A DNA stretch of 64,000 bases from assembly GCA_947044405.1 (NCBI GenBank), contig CAMRHE010000035.1, positions 4,685,501-4,749,500 of the forward strand, given 5' to 3'. The DNA comes from Leptodactylus fallax (lineage: Eukaryota; Chordata; Amphibia; Anura; Leptodactylidae). This document shows, one piece after another, positions 1 to 10,306 of the stretch (its first letter is position 1; every line of letters begins with the position of its first letter). The translations under genes and the position numbers were made by a program. Below the pieces are notes generated by a model. The model made no database searches, was not told the DNA's origin, and saw nothing but the letters and a program-made list of their open reading frames with translations.

Positions 1-137
1 TTGTCTGTGTACGTTCTCCTTATTTTTCAGACGAATGTTGCATTTTACAAGTTTTGATGTTTGAGATGGAAAGTTCAAATATTTTCTATTGTCATATTTT
101 TGAAAATTTAATAAAAATTATGGAAACAGAAAATAAT

Positions 138-768
138 AAAAATTAACTTTTAATCCAAAATTTTAAAAACAGTAACATAGGGTTACATGTAGTCCAAACA
201 TGGCTTACACGTTTCAGGGCTGTAATGCCCCTTACTCATAGAATGGCAAAAACTGTACACAGTATGCAAAAAGCAAAAACAAAGGACCATACCCTACCAA
301 TCATTAACCTATGTATTGTCAAAAAAGGTCAACACAAACCACATCTCAAAAAAGCGCAAAATCTGTTACACACAAAATAATGTCAAAAAGAAAATAAAAT
401 AAATATTTTTTCCCCCCAGACCCCAGAAGGAGGATATGCACTACTGAAGTCCCTTATAAGTGGATACAATAAAGTGGATAATAAAGTGGATTATAAGTGA
501 ATACAATAGATTATAAAAAAAAAATATGTATAACTAAAAAAATAAAACAAAAGAGATGTGGTTTGTGTTGACCTTTTGTTTGGCAATACATGGGTTAATG
601 ATTGGTAGGGTGTGGTCCTTTGAGTTTGCTTTTAAATTGCATACTGTGTCCAGTTTTTGTCATGGAATGAGTAAGGGGCATTACAGCCCAGAAATGCGTA
701 AACCATGGTTGGACTACATGTAACCCTATGTTACTGTTTTTAAAATTTCGGATTAAAGGTTAATTTTT
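138..768. repeat. Large fold-back repeat (inverted arms about 208 and 218 bp)
   Basis: Positions 138-345 and 551-768 are imperfect reverse complements. The shared stretch includes the run around GTTACATGTAGTCCAAAC in the left arm and its complement near 705-730 in the right arm. The roughly 205-bp spacer is AT-rich and repeats short AAGTGGATAATAAAG-like words. No coding potential is seen. The shape is that of a non-autonomous fold-back DNA transposon or an inverted pair of short repeats. I found no convincing target-site duplication, so the class is open. Confidence 0.8.
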
Positions 769-778
769 ATGATTTATG

Positions 779-868
779 ATGCTAGGAGTTCCTGTCTCTC
801 TGCTGCTCTACTTTCCTGTAATATATACAGTAGCAGTGAAGCAGGGACTCCTACCATCATACCAGATT
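779..868. repeat. Short hairpin repeat
   Basis: GCTAGGAGTTCCTGTCTCTC near 780-800 pairs with the complement of GAAGCAGGGACTCCTACCATC near 839-859, around a central ATATATA at about 823. It resembles a small palindromic MITE remnant. Confidence 0.6.
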
Positions 869-1139
869 TTCAAGTTCTAATTTTTTATCGTGCATGAGGC
901 CTTACAGACCATTCTGTGCCAGCGTTGAGAACTATTTTCTGTCAGACTTTCATGACCTTGTGAATTTTTTTTTTCCAATCCTCCGCAGTGAAGTGCAATT
1001 CTGGGATAGTGAGCTGGGGATCCAGATTACTGAGGAGTACTGGAATATAAATTTCAGACTGATATGCACTGAAAAAACCTACAAGACACTCACCATTTCA
1101 TTTGACACTCCTGCCTCTGCTGGACCAGGAACTTAGCAG
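869..1139. other. No recognisable feature
   Basis: An 80-codon open frame lies here (894-1136), but its translation shows no domain, and it is flanked by repeats. I treat it as chance. Confidence 0.5.
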
Positions 1140-1815
1140 AATGAAATTTGGTGCCACAGCACCCATTACGCTGTTGTTATGTTTGTTTGCAGTGGTTTCA
1201 TGAAAACCTGGACTGCTATGGACTGGAACTATATAGTTTTTGGCAACTAATCCAGGTTCTGTTCTGGATTAGTTTGGTTTGAGTATGGAGGGCTCCTGGT
1301 GAGATCTTCAATCCTACCTTTGTTGTGGAGTGACACAATAACATAGCTGCTGTTATGATGATCTGGGGAGACATTATATACAACAGTTGGTCACCCCTAG
1401 TAGTGATATGAGGGACACTCAGCACTCAGCTTAGCGATATGTGCAGGACATCCTGCGGCCACATGTGTTGGCCTCTCATGGCAGTGCTTCTAACTGGCAT
1501 TCTTTAGCAGAATAATGCTCACCCACAAACATAGAGGATTTCCCAAGAATCTGCCAAACTTCAATACTTCTTTGGCCTTCCTGGTCAGCAGATTTATTGC
1601 CAATTAAGCATTTATGGGACCAGCTGGGACGCTAACTTCAGCAACCTATGAGTGTGCAGCATCTGTAGGCCCAGCTGCATCATTTGTGGCAAATGTGCAA
1701 TAGGATACCATATGGAACCTGTATGCTTCCATGCCCAACCATATCTCATCTTGTATCCAGCCTTGAGTAGTTTCAACAGGATACTAGAGCCTCCTATCAA
1801 TTCTACAGTTTTCCC
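1140..1815 (+). pseudogene. Degenerate Tc1-like transposase
   Basis: Heavily decayed Tc1/mariner transposase on the plus strand, readable only by switching frames. A VWRAPGEIFNP-like stretch lies near 1278-1315, followed by MIWGDIIYNSWSPLV near 1356-1400, which corresponds to the conserved (V/M)WGxI block. A QNNAHP-like stretch near 1507-1525 matches the second catalytic Asp block with Asp read as Asn. WPSWSADLLPIKHLWDQLGR near 1572-1631 matches the last catalytic block with the expected Glu read as Lys. The helix-turn-helix end and both terminal repeats are not recognisable. In families of this kind the enzyme cuts and pastes the element at TA sites; this copy cannot. Family membership rests on motif order, and the exact family is unknown. 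Confidence 0.7.
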
Positions 1816-1841
1816 CAATAAATTTATACATTTACTCTAAT

Positions 1842-2212
1842 ATTAATCACAGAAAAGGACCAGTACCTTAAAACCATATAAATCACAGAAAAGGAACAAT
1901 AAAATATAACTTTTAATAAATAATTAAAATAGTCTGAATCTCCACATATGAAAAACACACTTCAAAATAATGCCAAAAGCCAACAAAACACGTCTAAAAG
2001 GGAAAAACAGTATTTTCACATGGTATGATAAGTCAGTATAAAATACTATTTTTACCTCTTAGACATGTTTTGTTGGCTCCTGCATTATTTTGCAGCATGT
2101 TTTTTAAATGTGAAGTTTCAGATTATTTTAATTGTATTTATTAAAGGTAATATTTTATTGGTCGTTTTCTGTGATTGATATAGTTCTAAGGAACTGATAC
2201 TAATATAATTCT
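1842..2212. repeat. Inverted repeat (fold-back MITE), arms about 155 bp
   Basis: 1842-2000 and 2055-2212 are imperfect reverse complements. Examples are AATCACAGAAAAGGAACAAT near 1881 against the complement of ATTGGTCGTTTTCTGTGATT near 2157, and GCCAACAAAACACGTCTAAA near 1979 against its complement near 2057-2077. The loop is about 55 bp. There is no coding content. Probably a non-autonomous DNA transposon. Confidence 0.75.
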
Positions 2213-2493
2213 GGTAGTGAAATTTTTACTTTAATATTCTAATAGTCAGTTCCATATTTAATCATTACATCCACATATATTTATGATGTATTCAATTCCA
2301 ACACCTCCATCTTGATTTGTTATTATTTTGTCAATGTGTGTACATGTCTGTACATGCTTCACCTCAACATCAATATGCTTTCTGCACAGTTTCTTTTGGG
2401 TGTGATTATTATTTATAGAATTTTCAATAAAAATAATGAAAAAAAATGTAACCTTCATGATCATACCAATAATTCTATATAGCCATGTATATG
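2213..2493. other. No recognisable feature
   Basis: AT-rich sequence between two repeats. Nothing recognised. Confidence 0.5.
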
Positions 2494-2679
2494 CAGGGCC
2501 AGTTTTAGACAAAGTGGGGCCCTGGGCAAAATTAAATGGGGCCGTTAATGCTGATATGCAAACAACACCATTGTCTTCCAGTGGCAACCCCTATAATAAC
2601 GCCTCCTATTTTACCACATACAATTCAAATGAGCACCTTTGTACCACCTATTAGATTTTTGCACCCAGTCATCAGTTAT

Positions 2680-3035
2680 TATAGCGTCTCCTTATAAATA
2701 ATAGTCCCTGCTTATAAATAATCTTACACCTTTATTAATAATAGCTCCCTTATAAATGATAAATAGTGCCCTGTATCAGTAATATTCCCCCTTATCAGTA
2801 ACAGTCACCCCGTAAAAATACTACTGCTCCCTTAAAAATAATAGCCCCCTCATAAATAATAGTTACCCTTATAAATAATAGTCCCCATTATCACTAATAG
2901 CCCCCTTTATAAATAAGCCCTCTTAACAATTATACCTCCCTTATAAATAGTTCCCCTCTTATAAATAATAGCCCCCTCATACTTAAATTTCCCAATTATA
3001 TATAGTAACCAATCCTTATATATAATAGTTCTCCA
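2680..3035. repeat. Minisatellite, about 18-bp CCCTTATAAATAATAG unit
   Basis: About 20 diverged tandem copies of a CCCTTATAAATAATAGCC-like unit. The array ends at the CAGTGTCGGACTG terminus at 3041. Long open frames are absent. Confidence 0.8.
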
Positions 3036-3040
3036 TTATA

Positions 3041-3110
3041 CAGTGTCGGACTGAAGGGCCTTAGGCCCACCAAAGGAACTTGTTCTGGGGCCCCACCCAA
3101 CAGCTTCCTG
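3041..3110 (+). mobile_element. hAT-type terminus fragment
   Basis: CAGTGTCGGACTGAAGGGCC at 3041-3060 is followed by TTAGGCCCACCAAAGGAACTTGTTCTGGGG-type sequence. The same block occurs at 22425-22490, and a related terminus ends the element at 54804-57411. The other end of this insertion is not identifiable, so it may be a truncated copy or a fused internal part of the larger repeat. Confidence 0.5.
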
Positions 3111-3354
3111 CTAATAGCCTACACCGCGGCTCCTTCACTGAAGTCTTACATATGTGCTGACTATCTGGTGTTACTGAGTATGTTCCCCGTATAGTCAGCA
3201 CCTATAGTACTGTGCAGGCCCCAATAACTCCATGGCCAGTTCATGCACAGTACTGTATGGGGAATGACATGGCCATGGAGCACTACACGTATGTGCAAGA
3301 TTATAGTGAGGGAGCTGTGATGCAGACATAGCACACAGGGCTGCCAGCAGGAAT

Positions 3355-4870
3355 TGTGAGCCCCCCACACAGTATAATGCTCTACATGGTATATAATGCT
3401 CCACAGTATAAAATGCTCTCCTGAGCCCTCCAGTTTCCCCACATGGTATATAATGCTCCACAGTGACCCCACACAGTATAAAATGCTCCCCTGAGCCCCC
3501 ATTGTAGTCCCACATGGTTTATAAGGCTCCACACAGTATAATACTCCACAGTGGCCCACACAGTATACTACCCCTTAGTGGCCCCGGACAGTACAATATG
3601 CTCCACAGCAGCCCCACACAATATAATATGCTCCATACAATGCCCCCCCAGTATAATGCTCCACAGTGGCCTAACACAGTATAACATGCTCCATAATGAC
3701 CTCCACACAGTATAATATACTCCCCAGAGGGGTTCCCCCAGTATAATGCTCCACAGTGGTCCCCCACAGTATAATATGTTCCCCACAGTCCCCCGCAGTA
3801 TAATGCTCTACAATGGCCCCACAGAGTATAATATGCTCCTGAAAAGCCCCACACAATATAATACACTCCACAGTGGCCCCACACAGTATAACAGGCTCCC
3901 CACACTGTCCATTCCCCCAGTATAAAGCTCCACAGTGGCCCATAGTATAATATGCTCCCCAGAGGGCCCCCGCTAGTATAATGCTCCACAGTGCCCCCTC
4001 CAGTATTTTGCTCCACAGTGGCCCCACGCAATATATTATGCTCCCCAGAGCGTCCCCCCAGTATAATGTTCCACAGTAGGCCCCACGCAGTATAATATGC
4101 TCCCCAGAGGGCCCCCTAGTATAATGCTCATTAGTCCCCCCAAATAATGCCCCACAGTGGCGCCACGCAATATAATATGCTCTGCTGATGCCCCCCCAGA
4201 ATAATGCTCCACAGTGACCCCACTCAGTTTAACATGCTCCAGAATGGCCTCCACACAGTATAATATACTGCCCAGAGAGGTTTCCCCAGTATAATGCTCC
4301 ACAGTGGCCCAAAACAGTATAACATGCTCTCCAGAGCCCCCCCCAGTATAATGCTCCACGGTGGTCCCGCACAGTATAATATACTGGGGGGCCCCTCTGG
4401 AGAGCATATTATACTGTGTGGGGCCACAGTGGAGCATTATACTGGGGGGGCTCTGGAGAGCATATTATACTGTGTGGGGCCACTGTGGAGCATTATACTG
4501 GGGAGGGGGCCCTCTGGAGAACATGTTATATTCTGCGGGGCTTCTATGGAGTATTATAAAGTGGGGGGGCTCTGGAGAGCATGTTATATTCTGTGGGGCC
4601 ACTTTGGAGCATTATACTGGGGGGCCCCTCTGGAGAGCATAATGCTCCAAAGTGGCCACACAGAATATAACATTATCTCCAGAGGCCCTCCCCCACACAT
4701 TATAATTTTCCACAGAGGCCCCACAGAATATAACATGCTATCCAGAGGGGCCCCTTCCCCAGTATAATGCTCCACAGTGGCCCCACACAGTACAATATGC
4801 TATCCAGAGGGGGGCCCCCCAGTATAATATGCTATCCACAGGGGCCCTACAGTGCTATTATTATATTATA
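3355..4870. repeat. Large minisatellite, about 30/60-bp unit, with an inverted block
   Basis: Tandem array of about 1.5 kb built from half-units like CAGTATAATGCTCCACAGTGG and CAGTATAATATGCTCCCCAG, alternating to give a period near 60 bp. From about 4380 to 4640 the units run in the opposite orientation (GGAGCATTATACTGG, GAGAGCATATTATACTG) and then revert. Several open frames of 60-170 codons cross the array on both strands with repetitive Cys, Gly and Tyr translations. They are by-products of the repeat, not genes. Confidence 0.9.
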
Positions 4871-5366
4871 TTCTGGGGTCTCTTCAGACCCCAGAGTATA
4901 ATAATCGAAGGCCCGGGGGTAAGTAAGGTAAAATAACAAACAGTTATACTCACCTTGTCTTACCACTCCTGGGCCTCCTCGCGCTGCTCCGCTATCCCCG
5001 CCGGTGCTGGCTGCTTCTTGTTCTCTGCGGCTGACGTCACGCGTTGTGGACGTCACCTCTGAGGCCTGTGATTGGGCCTCAGTGATTACGTGAGGCACGC
5101 CCCACGTGACCGCTGAGGCCAGGCCTCAGCACCTCAGCAGTGATGTCCGGAACGCTAGAAGATGACGTCGGACGCCAAGGACAGGTGAGTAAAAATGTTT
5201 ATTTTTACTCACCTCGGAAAGGGCCCCTGCGGTCCCTTTCTGTTATTGCTTTGGCCGGGCCTGACTCTGGGATCCGGAGTCATCAGGTTCCGGATCCCGG
5301 GGGCCCCACTGGGGACGGGCCCTGGGCAATTGCCCAGTTTGCCCCCCCCCCCTAACGCCGGCCCTG

Positions 5367-5816
5367 GCAGTATGAACATAGTTTAAGCAGAATGAGCCTA
5401 TCTTCAATTAGCCTGTTCACAAATAGCATGTACCCTGCAAATATTCCACCTGGAACTGTGAGTGGAAAATCTGTAGCGTACTGAGAAGATAAGATTTATA
5501 AACAAACCTCCTATACACGGTACAGAAAAAAATCTGCATGAAAATTCACTGACTGTGCTGTGAACATTTTTAATCTGCAGAATATTGATGCTGTAGATTT
5601 TTTATGCAGATTTCACACATTGTGGTGTATAGTCTGAAATCTTCAGCAAATCCTTGACAAGATCTTACTATATAACAGCAGCAATCATGATCACTATGGT
5701 ATGGTTTAAGACACTGAAATATTTTATTCATTTTTATTTTTTTTTCAAATAGCAAAAGCAACATTGTAACAAAATATTGCTAACATTTAATCAGTGGTAC
5801 TAAGTTACCAAAGATC
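5367..5816. other. No recognisable feature
   Basis: Nothing recognised between the hAT-like composite and the next tandem repeat. Confidence 0.45.
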
Positions 5817-5867
5817 CAGAGGAAGGTGAAGATGAGACAAACAGCACGATAGTGCCGCACAAACCCC

Positions 5868-6722
5868 TTAAGGCCGGGGCCCCACATGACGTAAACTGCA
5901 CGGAAAAAAATCACGGCGTTTTATGGTCAGAGCAAAGTGGATGGGATTCTAGCGAATCCCATGCCCACTTTGCAGTAAAAAACGTGCTGCGGACACGCGG
6001 CGATTTCCAAAACCCGTGCGGTTTTGGAAAATCGCAGCATATCAATTATTTTTCACTTCAAAGTTTATTGATTTTGAAAAAGACATAAAATACAGTGAAA
6101 ACAGATAGCTGCAATGGCAGCATCAACATTTTATACTGTAGAGAACGGGGAGGACAAGAAAAGGAGGGAAAGAGGAGAAGAAAGGAAAGGAGCGACGAGA
6201 CAGCAAAAACAAAACAACACAGAATGAGAGGTAAAAAAGAAGGAGAAGAAAAAAAGGGAGGGGGGATGGGGACTACAGCAACAGTATCTTGGTCCAGGGG
6301 AGGACCCCAGGTGTGCAAGCAATCGAAAATTCTTCATCAGAAAGAGCAATAAAACTCCACAAAGAGCAAAGTCAGAGGGTCAAGAATAGTCCTAAACAGG
6401 TAACCCATCAGTTAGCTATAAAAGCCAGAGCATCCCACTGTAGGTGTACGGAGAGGCGCAGGCCCGAGAAGTGCCTGATATTCACTGGTACGTTGGAATT
6501 CCATCCAGTAGAACCAGGTCTTGTTAAAAGTTTCAATAGTGTCATGCAGCGCAGCATGTCAGTTATACCTACATGTCAGTTATATTACATAGGTGTAATT
6601 GAAATAGAAAGTCCGCAGAGGAAACCTCTGCAAACTTTGTATCTAAAGCGCTGCGGGAAGAACCACGATGCGCTGCCGATGCGTTTTTTTGCTGCGGTAC
6701 GCCACGTGGGGCCTTAGCCTAA
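5868..6722. mobile_element. MITE of the AAGGCCGGGGCCCCAC family, itself interrupted
   Basis: The left half (about 5868-6049) reads TTAAGGCCGGGGCCCCACAT, then GCAAAGTGGATGGGATTCTAG and a GCGGTTTTGGAAAATCGCAGC block. The right half (about 6567-6722) carries GAAAGTCCGCAGAGGAAACC, AAGCGCTGCGGGAAGAACC and ends GCCACGTGGGGCCTTAGCC. Termini are complementary. Copies of the same family lie at 14985-15325, 17905-18175, 32866-33173 and 34330-34600, which defines the family within this window. No coding content. Confidence 0.75.
6050..6550 (-). mobile_element. LINE-like 3' fragment inserted in the MITE
   Basis: The insert is bracketed by imperfect 16-bp copies, GCAGCATATCAATTAT (6034-6049) and GCAGCATGTCAGTTAT (6551-6566), consistent with target-primed insertion. 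On the minus strand its end reads CAATAAACTTTGAAGTG next to the left copy, as expected for the A-rich 3' end of a 5'-truncated LINE. A purine-rich stretch occupies 6148-6265. I cannot assign the family; no RT motif is seen. Confidence 0.55.
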
Positions 6723-6957
6723 GACAGAAAACAAGGCAAACAAAATGGTGAAACTGCAGAGATCTCTTAGGAGAGGAGATAAAACAAATAACATGGTAAG
6801 GCCCCACAGATCCCTTTAGGACAGAAGAAAGATAAACAGCATAATGGGGCCCAACAGACCTCTGAAGACAGGAGACATGACAAACAGCACAGTGGAACTG
6901 CACAGACTCATTAGGACAGGAGATAAGAGAAACAGCATGTACTTAACTGGACTATTC

Positions 6958-7084
6958 TGGTGCTCTTCAAGATATCTCTCTCAAGTGGCACAACCTACTT
7001 CCATTGTACAGTGTGGAACTTTCTGCTATTGTTATGATGTCATGAGTTTTGTGATGTCATAACTACTTAATTTCCAACATGAAC
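6958..7084. repeat. Interspersed repeat, left part (continues 7625-7700)
   Basis: Resembles 8290-8520: both carry a CAAGTGGCACAACCT-like word, a TGTGATGTCAT-like stretch, and later a TTGCAGC...ATATTTTNTATTGCA block. In this copy the two parts are separated by the solo LTR at 7085-7624. Confidence 0.55.
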
Positions 7085-7624
7085 TGTTTGGTCCAGACGG
7101 GCAGGGGTTAATTCTTGTCTGCCTGCACTTTCTGCCTTGGGGAGGGGTTTTTCCCTGTGCCTCTGCCCCACTCTTTGTTGTGCTATATAAGCTTGAGCTT
7201 CACACTTTCACTTTGCTGGTTATACTTGTGTGTCCAGCCATACCTGTGCTGTGGGGCCTTGTACTCAGGTTTTGTATGCTTCTCACTGTGTACGTTTATT
7301 CTTGGATTAACTGTCTGGGGGTCAGTGCAGGGGACTGCTGGTTTATTATGTGTTTACTTTCAGGGTCAGCTCCCAGGGATTCCAGTAAGGTTCCTGTGAG
7401 GTGTCTTCTTTTAAGAGGAAAACTCTGGCGTCAGGCAGGATCAGTCAGGGTGGATCATAGGGTGATTTCTAATGTTATTTTCTCCTGCCTACTCTGTTGT
7501 ACTTACTCAGTTATTTTGACTGCCCTTTGTTTGTTTCATGTTTCTTCAATAAACCAGTTTACTTTGCATGTTTGTTTATTTTTCATTCGGTTCAGGGACA
7601 ATCATAACAGAAACAAGCCAAACA
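7085..7624 (+). mobile_element. Probable solo LTR
   Basis: A 540-bp block starting TGTTTGG and ending CCAAACA, a perfect 7-bp inverted terminus of the TG...CA type. It holds a TATATAA box at about 7183-7189, and AATAAA at about 7545 followed by a GT-rich stretch, the expected order of U3, R and U5 on the plus strand. Comparison with the related repeat at 8290-8520 shows that the block is an insertion. A clean target duplication is not visible (atgaac left, tgtggc right). No internal retroelement genes are present, so it is taken as a solo LTR. The retroviral-like class is undetermined. Confidence 0.6.
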
Positions 7625-7700
7625 TGTGGCTTGGGTAAAATCGCAGCATATCAATATTTTGTATTGCATTAATTAATTGTTTTTTCATTAGTTTTTATTA

Positions 7701-8289
7701 TCACTTTACTCATAATTTTCCCACATTTAACAATAAAGATGTATTTTATCCCACCCCTATTCATTCCAACCCTTTTTCAGATTTCATTTTTTTTCTATGA
7801 AGCTGCATGAATATGCCCTTGGTGACAATTCTTGAGAGTAATAGGCATCACCCTTGTTTTCAGATTTGCTTTGATATTGATATTATAGGCCTGCCACTTT
7901 CAGTTAAATGGGTCTGATCTGCAATAACAGACCAATCATATGGACAGGAGTGGAGCTGTCTCTAGGATCAAACAGCGCTCTCCTCCTCCTCAATCTCCTA
8001 TTATGCCTTAGAGGACCAATAACTAAAAATTGGACATGGACTACAGCCCTGATCTACCAGATGATGCATGAAGCAGACCACCTATATAGCATCAAAGATG
8101 TTTAAGACTTTAGGATAGGTCATCAGTATCAGATTGGTTGGGATCTGATACTCCTACCAAGTCTCCCTGAGATATTTGGTGTTGGTTACACATCTGAAAA
8201 CATCATGTAACCTTCTCACTGTCGCAGCCATGTTCTGTGAGGTTGAATAACACTGAGTGAATAAGCTGTTCAACAAGCAGTCCATACCT
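7701..8289. other. No clear gene; fragment of a palindromic repeat
   Basis: The words TTTAGGATAGGTCATCAGTATCAG and GATCTGATAC near 8110-8150 resemble a block at 57094-57118 (TTAGGATAGGCCATCAATAT). The rest is not recognised. Confidence 0.4.
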
Positions 8290-8520
8290 GGATCTGTTGT
8301 TCAAGAATTCTTTCACAAGTGACACAACCTGCTATTGTTCTAGAAATTTCTGTTCACTGTACCTGTTGTGATATCATGTGTATTGTGAGGTTGTGATGCT
8401 TGTTATATATTTTGTGAGATCATCAAAACATTCCAGTAAGTTTAATATAGCAGAGTGGAAAAAATTGCAGCCTGTGGATATTTTTTATTGCAATTAATAA
8501 TTATTACTCAGCTATTATAA
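8290..8520. repeat. Uninterrupted copy of the repeat at 6958-7700
   Basis: Contains CACAAGTGACACAACCTGC, TGTTGTGATATCATG and ATTGCAGCCTGTGGATATTTTTTATTGCA in the same order as 6958-7084 plus 7625-7700. It serves as the empty-site comparison for the solo LTR. Confidence 0.5.
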
Positions 8521-8929
8521 TATTTTTTTTCCTCTATTGTTTTCCCAAGATATATTTTACCCTTACTATTTAGTATTTACTCTTAGTATTGTAATACCAG
8601 GTACAGCCTATTGACAAACGTGGCATTTTATCTAGTATAAAATAGTAAGCCATAATTTATCCCCTCCTACAACTCTTTAACATTTGCTAATGTGTGAATG
8701 TGGTACACTATTATGATTCCCCCGGATGATGTATTAGAAGACTTTGTCAATCTATATTGCAAAATTGTTTCCACTACAAGTGTCCGTATAATGGACCTGG
8801 AAAACCATTTCTGGAAAACCCCTTAAGTGCCTCTTGCTAGTGAAGTTGCCCTGACATATACCATCTTTGTCTGGTGACATATATAAGTATACCTTGAAAG
8901 TTACCACCTGTGTCCATGTACAGTGATCT
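8521..8929. other. No recognisable feature
   Basis: AT-rich sequence. Nothing recognised. Confidence 0.45.
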
Positions 8930-9722
8930 TTGAAAAGTGATCTATATTTTTTAGAAAAAAAAGTAGATAAAGGGAACCAAATACAAAAAATGAGCAAAAA
9001 ATATTAGACTTGGTCATGTATTTATAAAATGATCCAGTCTCACATATCTGTAAGTGACAGAAGTACATGAACCTTAGCTTTTAGTATCTGGTGTGACCCC
9101 TAGCAATAACTGCATCTTCATTTCCAGTAATTGTCGATTAATCACGTACATAGAGGATTTTAGCCCATTCCTCCAAACAAAACAGCTTCAACTCTGTTTC
9201 TTCCCATGAACTTCAGGCTTGCTTCAGGTCCTTCCACAAAATTTCTGTTGGATTAAGCTCACTTTTCCAAAACTTTAATTTTATTCTTCTTTAATTATTC
9301 TTTGAAAATAGTTAAATGACTTGTGTGCTTGTAAAACAAATTGTGAATTTAATGGCATAATTCAGAATTTATTCTTCCATCAATGATAGCAAACCATCCT
9401 GGCCCACATGCAGCAAAACAATCCACCACTGTTTTAGGCCCCACTTTGCGGAAACACAGCTTTTTTTGTTGCAGATTTTGCTGCGGTTTTTTGAGCCAAA
9501 GCAAGGAGTAGATTGAGCAGCAGGTAGAAGTATAATAACTTCCTTTATATTTCCCATTCCTTTTGTAGCCATTCTTGGCTTTGGCTCAAAAAACCGCAGC
9601 AAAATCTGCAACAAAAAAAGCTGTGTTTCCCCAACGTGGGGCCGTAGCCTTACGGACGGTATAAGCTTTTTATGCTGAAAAATAGTGTTTTCCTTTCTCC
9701 AAACATATTGCTTCTCATTTAA
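8930..9722 (-). pseudogene. Tc1-like transposon remnant, C-terminal half of transposase
   Basis: The minus strand carries a decayed Tc1-like element. Reading the plus strand, GTGTGACCCCTAGCAATAAC (about 9090), ATTTTAGCCCATTCCTCCA (about 9158) and CAGGTCCTTCCACAAAATTTC (about 9227) follow the order in which Tc1-like C-terminal codons occur in the better preserved copies of this window. The remnant is cut by a palindromic MITE (9432-9652) and resumes at 9653 with TTATGCTGAAAAATAGTGTT and TTTCTCCAAACATATTGC. It stops at TTAA (9719-9722), where another repeat starts. The N-terminal half was not found. Confidence 0.65.
9432..9652. mobile_element. Palindromic MITE
   Basis: The whole element is a hairpin. 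The left arm (about 9435-9505: AGGCCCCACTTTGCGGAAAC, TTGTTGCAGATTTTGCTGCG, AGCCAAAGC) pairs with the right arm (about 9576-9650: GGCTTTGGCTCAAAAAACCG, GCAAAATCTGCAACAAAAAA, AACGTGGGGCC). Related copies are at 15326-15515 and 17845-17930. It interrupts the Tc1-like remnant. Confidence 0.85.
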
Positions 9723-10075
9723 CCCCTTGGGGACGCAGCCTAAAAGTACCTTAAGGACACGGCCTCATTTTTCAAAACTGACATGTGTCACTTTATATGG
9801 CAATAACTTTGAAACGCTATAACTTACACCAGTGATTTTGAGACTGTTTTTTCATGACACATTATACTTCTTGTTAGTGGTAAACATTGATTAATATTTT
9901 TGTATTTATTTAGAAAAAAATAGGAAATTTGATGGAAATTTGGAAATGCTCTGCTTTTCAGACAGATAACAAACAACATATAACACTTAGACATATCAAA
10001 ATAAAGACTTTTGCGGGAAGAAAGACAATGCCCATAAAGTCTCCCTATCATAAATTAAAATACCCCAAATGTATG
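9723..10075. repeat. Long interspersed repeat with CCCCTTGGGGACGCAGCC end, left part
   Basis: Begins CCCCTTGGGGACGCAGCC directly after TTAA (9719-9722). It continues with CTTAAGGACACGGCCTCATT and ATGGCAATAACTTTGAAACG. A TTAA flank and a CCCCTT start recall the element at 19639-20881. The right end is not resolved; related sequence may resume at 13040-13520. Confidence 0.45.
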
Positions 10076-10306
10076 TAGCGACACAAAAAGAACAACTACA
10101 ATACCGAAAAAAAGAGGATATGCGCCAAAAACACCAAAAATATGCACAATATATGTAAAAAAAAATAGTCAAACATTTATTAATTAAAAAATCACATTTA
10201 CACAATAAACATGGACAAGAACTAGCAGTGTAAAAAGAAGTGTCGGGTTACCCACAACAAATGCTTAATATCATATAGTATTTGTTCAGGAAAACCTATA
10301 TACATA

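Larger units (their letters stand above)
2494..5366. mobile_element. Non-autonomous hAT-like composite element containing minisatellites
   Basis: The left end reads CAGGGCCAGTTTTAGAC and runs into GGGGCCCTGGGC. The right end, read on the other strand, starts CAGGGCCGGCGTTAG and also runs into GGGCAAACTGGGC and CCAGGGCCC. CAGGG ends with GC-rich subterminal sequence fit the hAT superfamily. The flanking 8-mers (tgtatatg at 2486-2493, gcagtatg at 5367-5374) agree only in the last four bases, so the target duplication is weak. Inside are a TTATAAATAATAG minisatellite, a second CAGTGTCGGACTG terminus at 3041, a CAGTATAATGCTCC minisatellite, and a GC-rich palindromic part (about 4900-5350) with CAGGTGAGTA-like words. 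No transposase is present. It may be two nested elements. Confidence 0.55.
5817..6945. repeat. Tandem repeat, about 55-65-bp unit, split by a MITE
   Basis: One unit (AGATGAGACAAACAGCACGATAGTGCCGCACAAACCCC-like) lies at about 5829-5868. At least four more follow at 6722-6945, with recurring GACAGGAGATAAGA, AAACAGCATAATGG and GCCCCACAGACC words. The unit is interrupted at about 5868-6722 by the MITE described separately, which must be younger than the array. Confidence 0.65.

Noticed and set aside
894..1136. 80-codon open frame
   Set aside because: No recognisable motif, flanked by repeats. Length is within chance for AT-rich DNA.
3161..4775. Many open frames of 60-170 codons on both strands
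   Set aside because: They lie in the minisatellite, translate into repetitive Cys/Gly/Tyr-rich text and mirror each other across the inverted block. They follow from the repeat unit.
2640..4870. CRISPR-like tandem arrays
   Set aside because: Units are contiguous and diverged without unique spacers, in eukaryotic repeat-rich DNA. They are minisatellites.
6095..6352. Lys/Glu/Gly-rich 85-codon frame and its antisense partner
   Set aside because: It is the translation of a purine-rich stretch in the inserted LINE-like fragment.
7030..7609. Alternative solo LTR borders TGTTATGAT...ATCATAACA
   Set aside because: The left part (7030-7065) is shared with the related repeat at 8290-8520 and so predates the LTR. 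The TGTTTGG...CCAAACA borders at 7085-7624 fit better.
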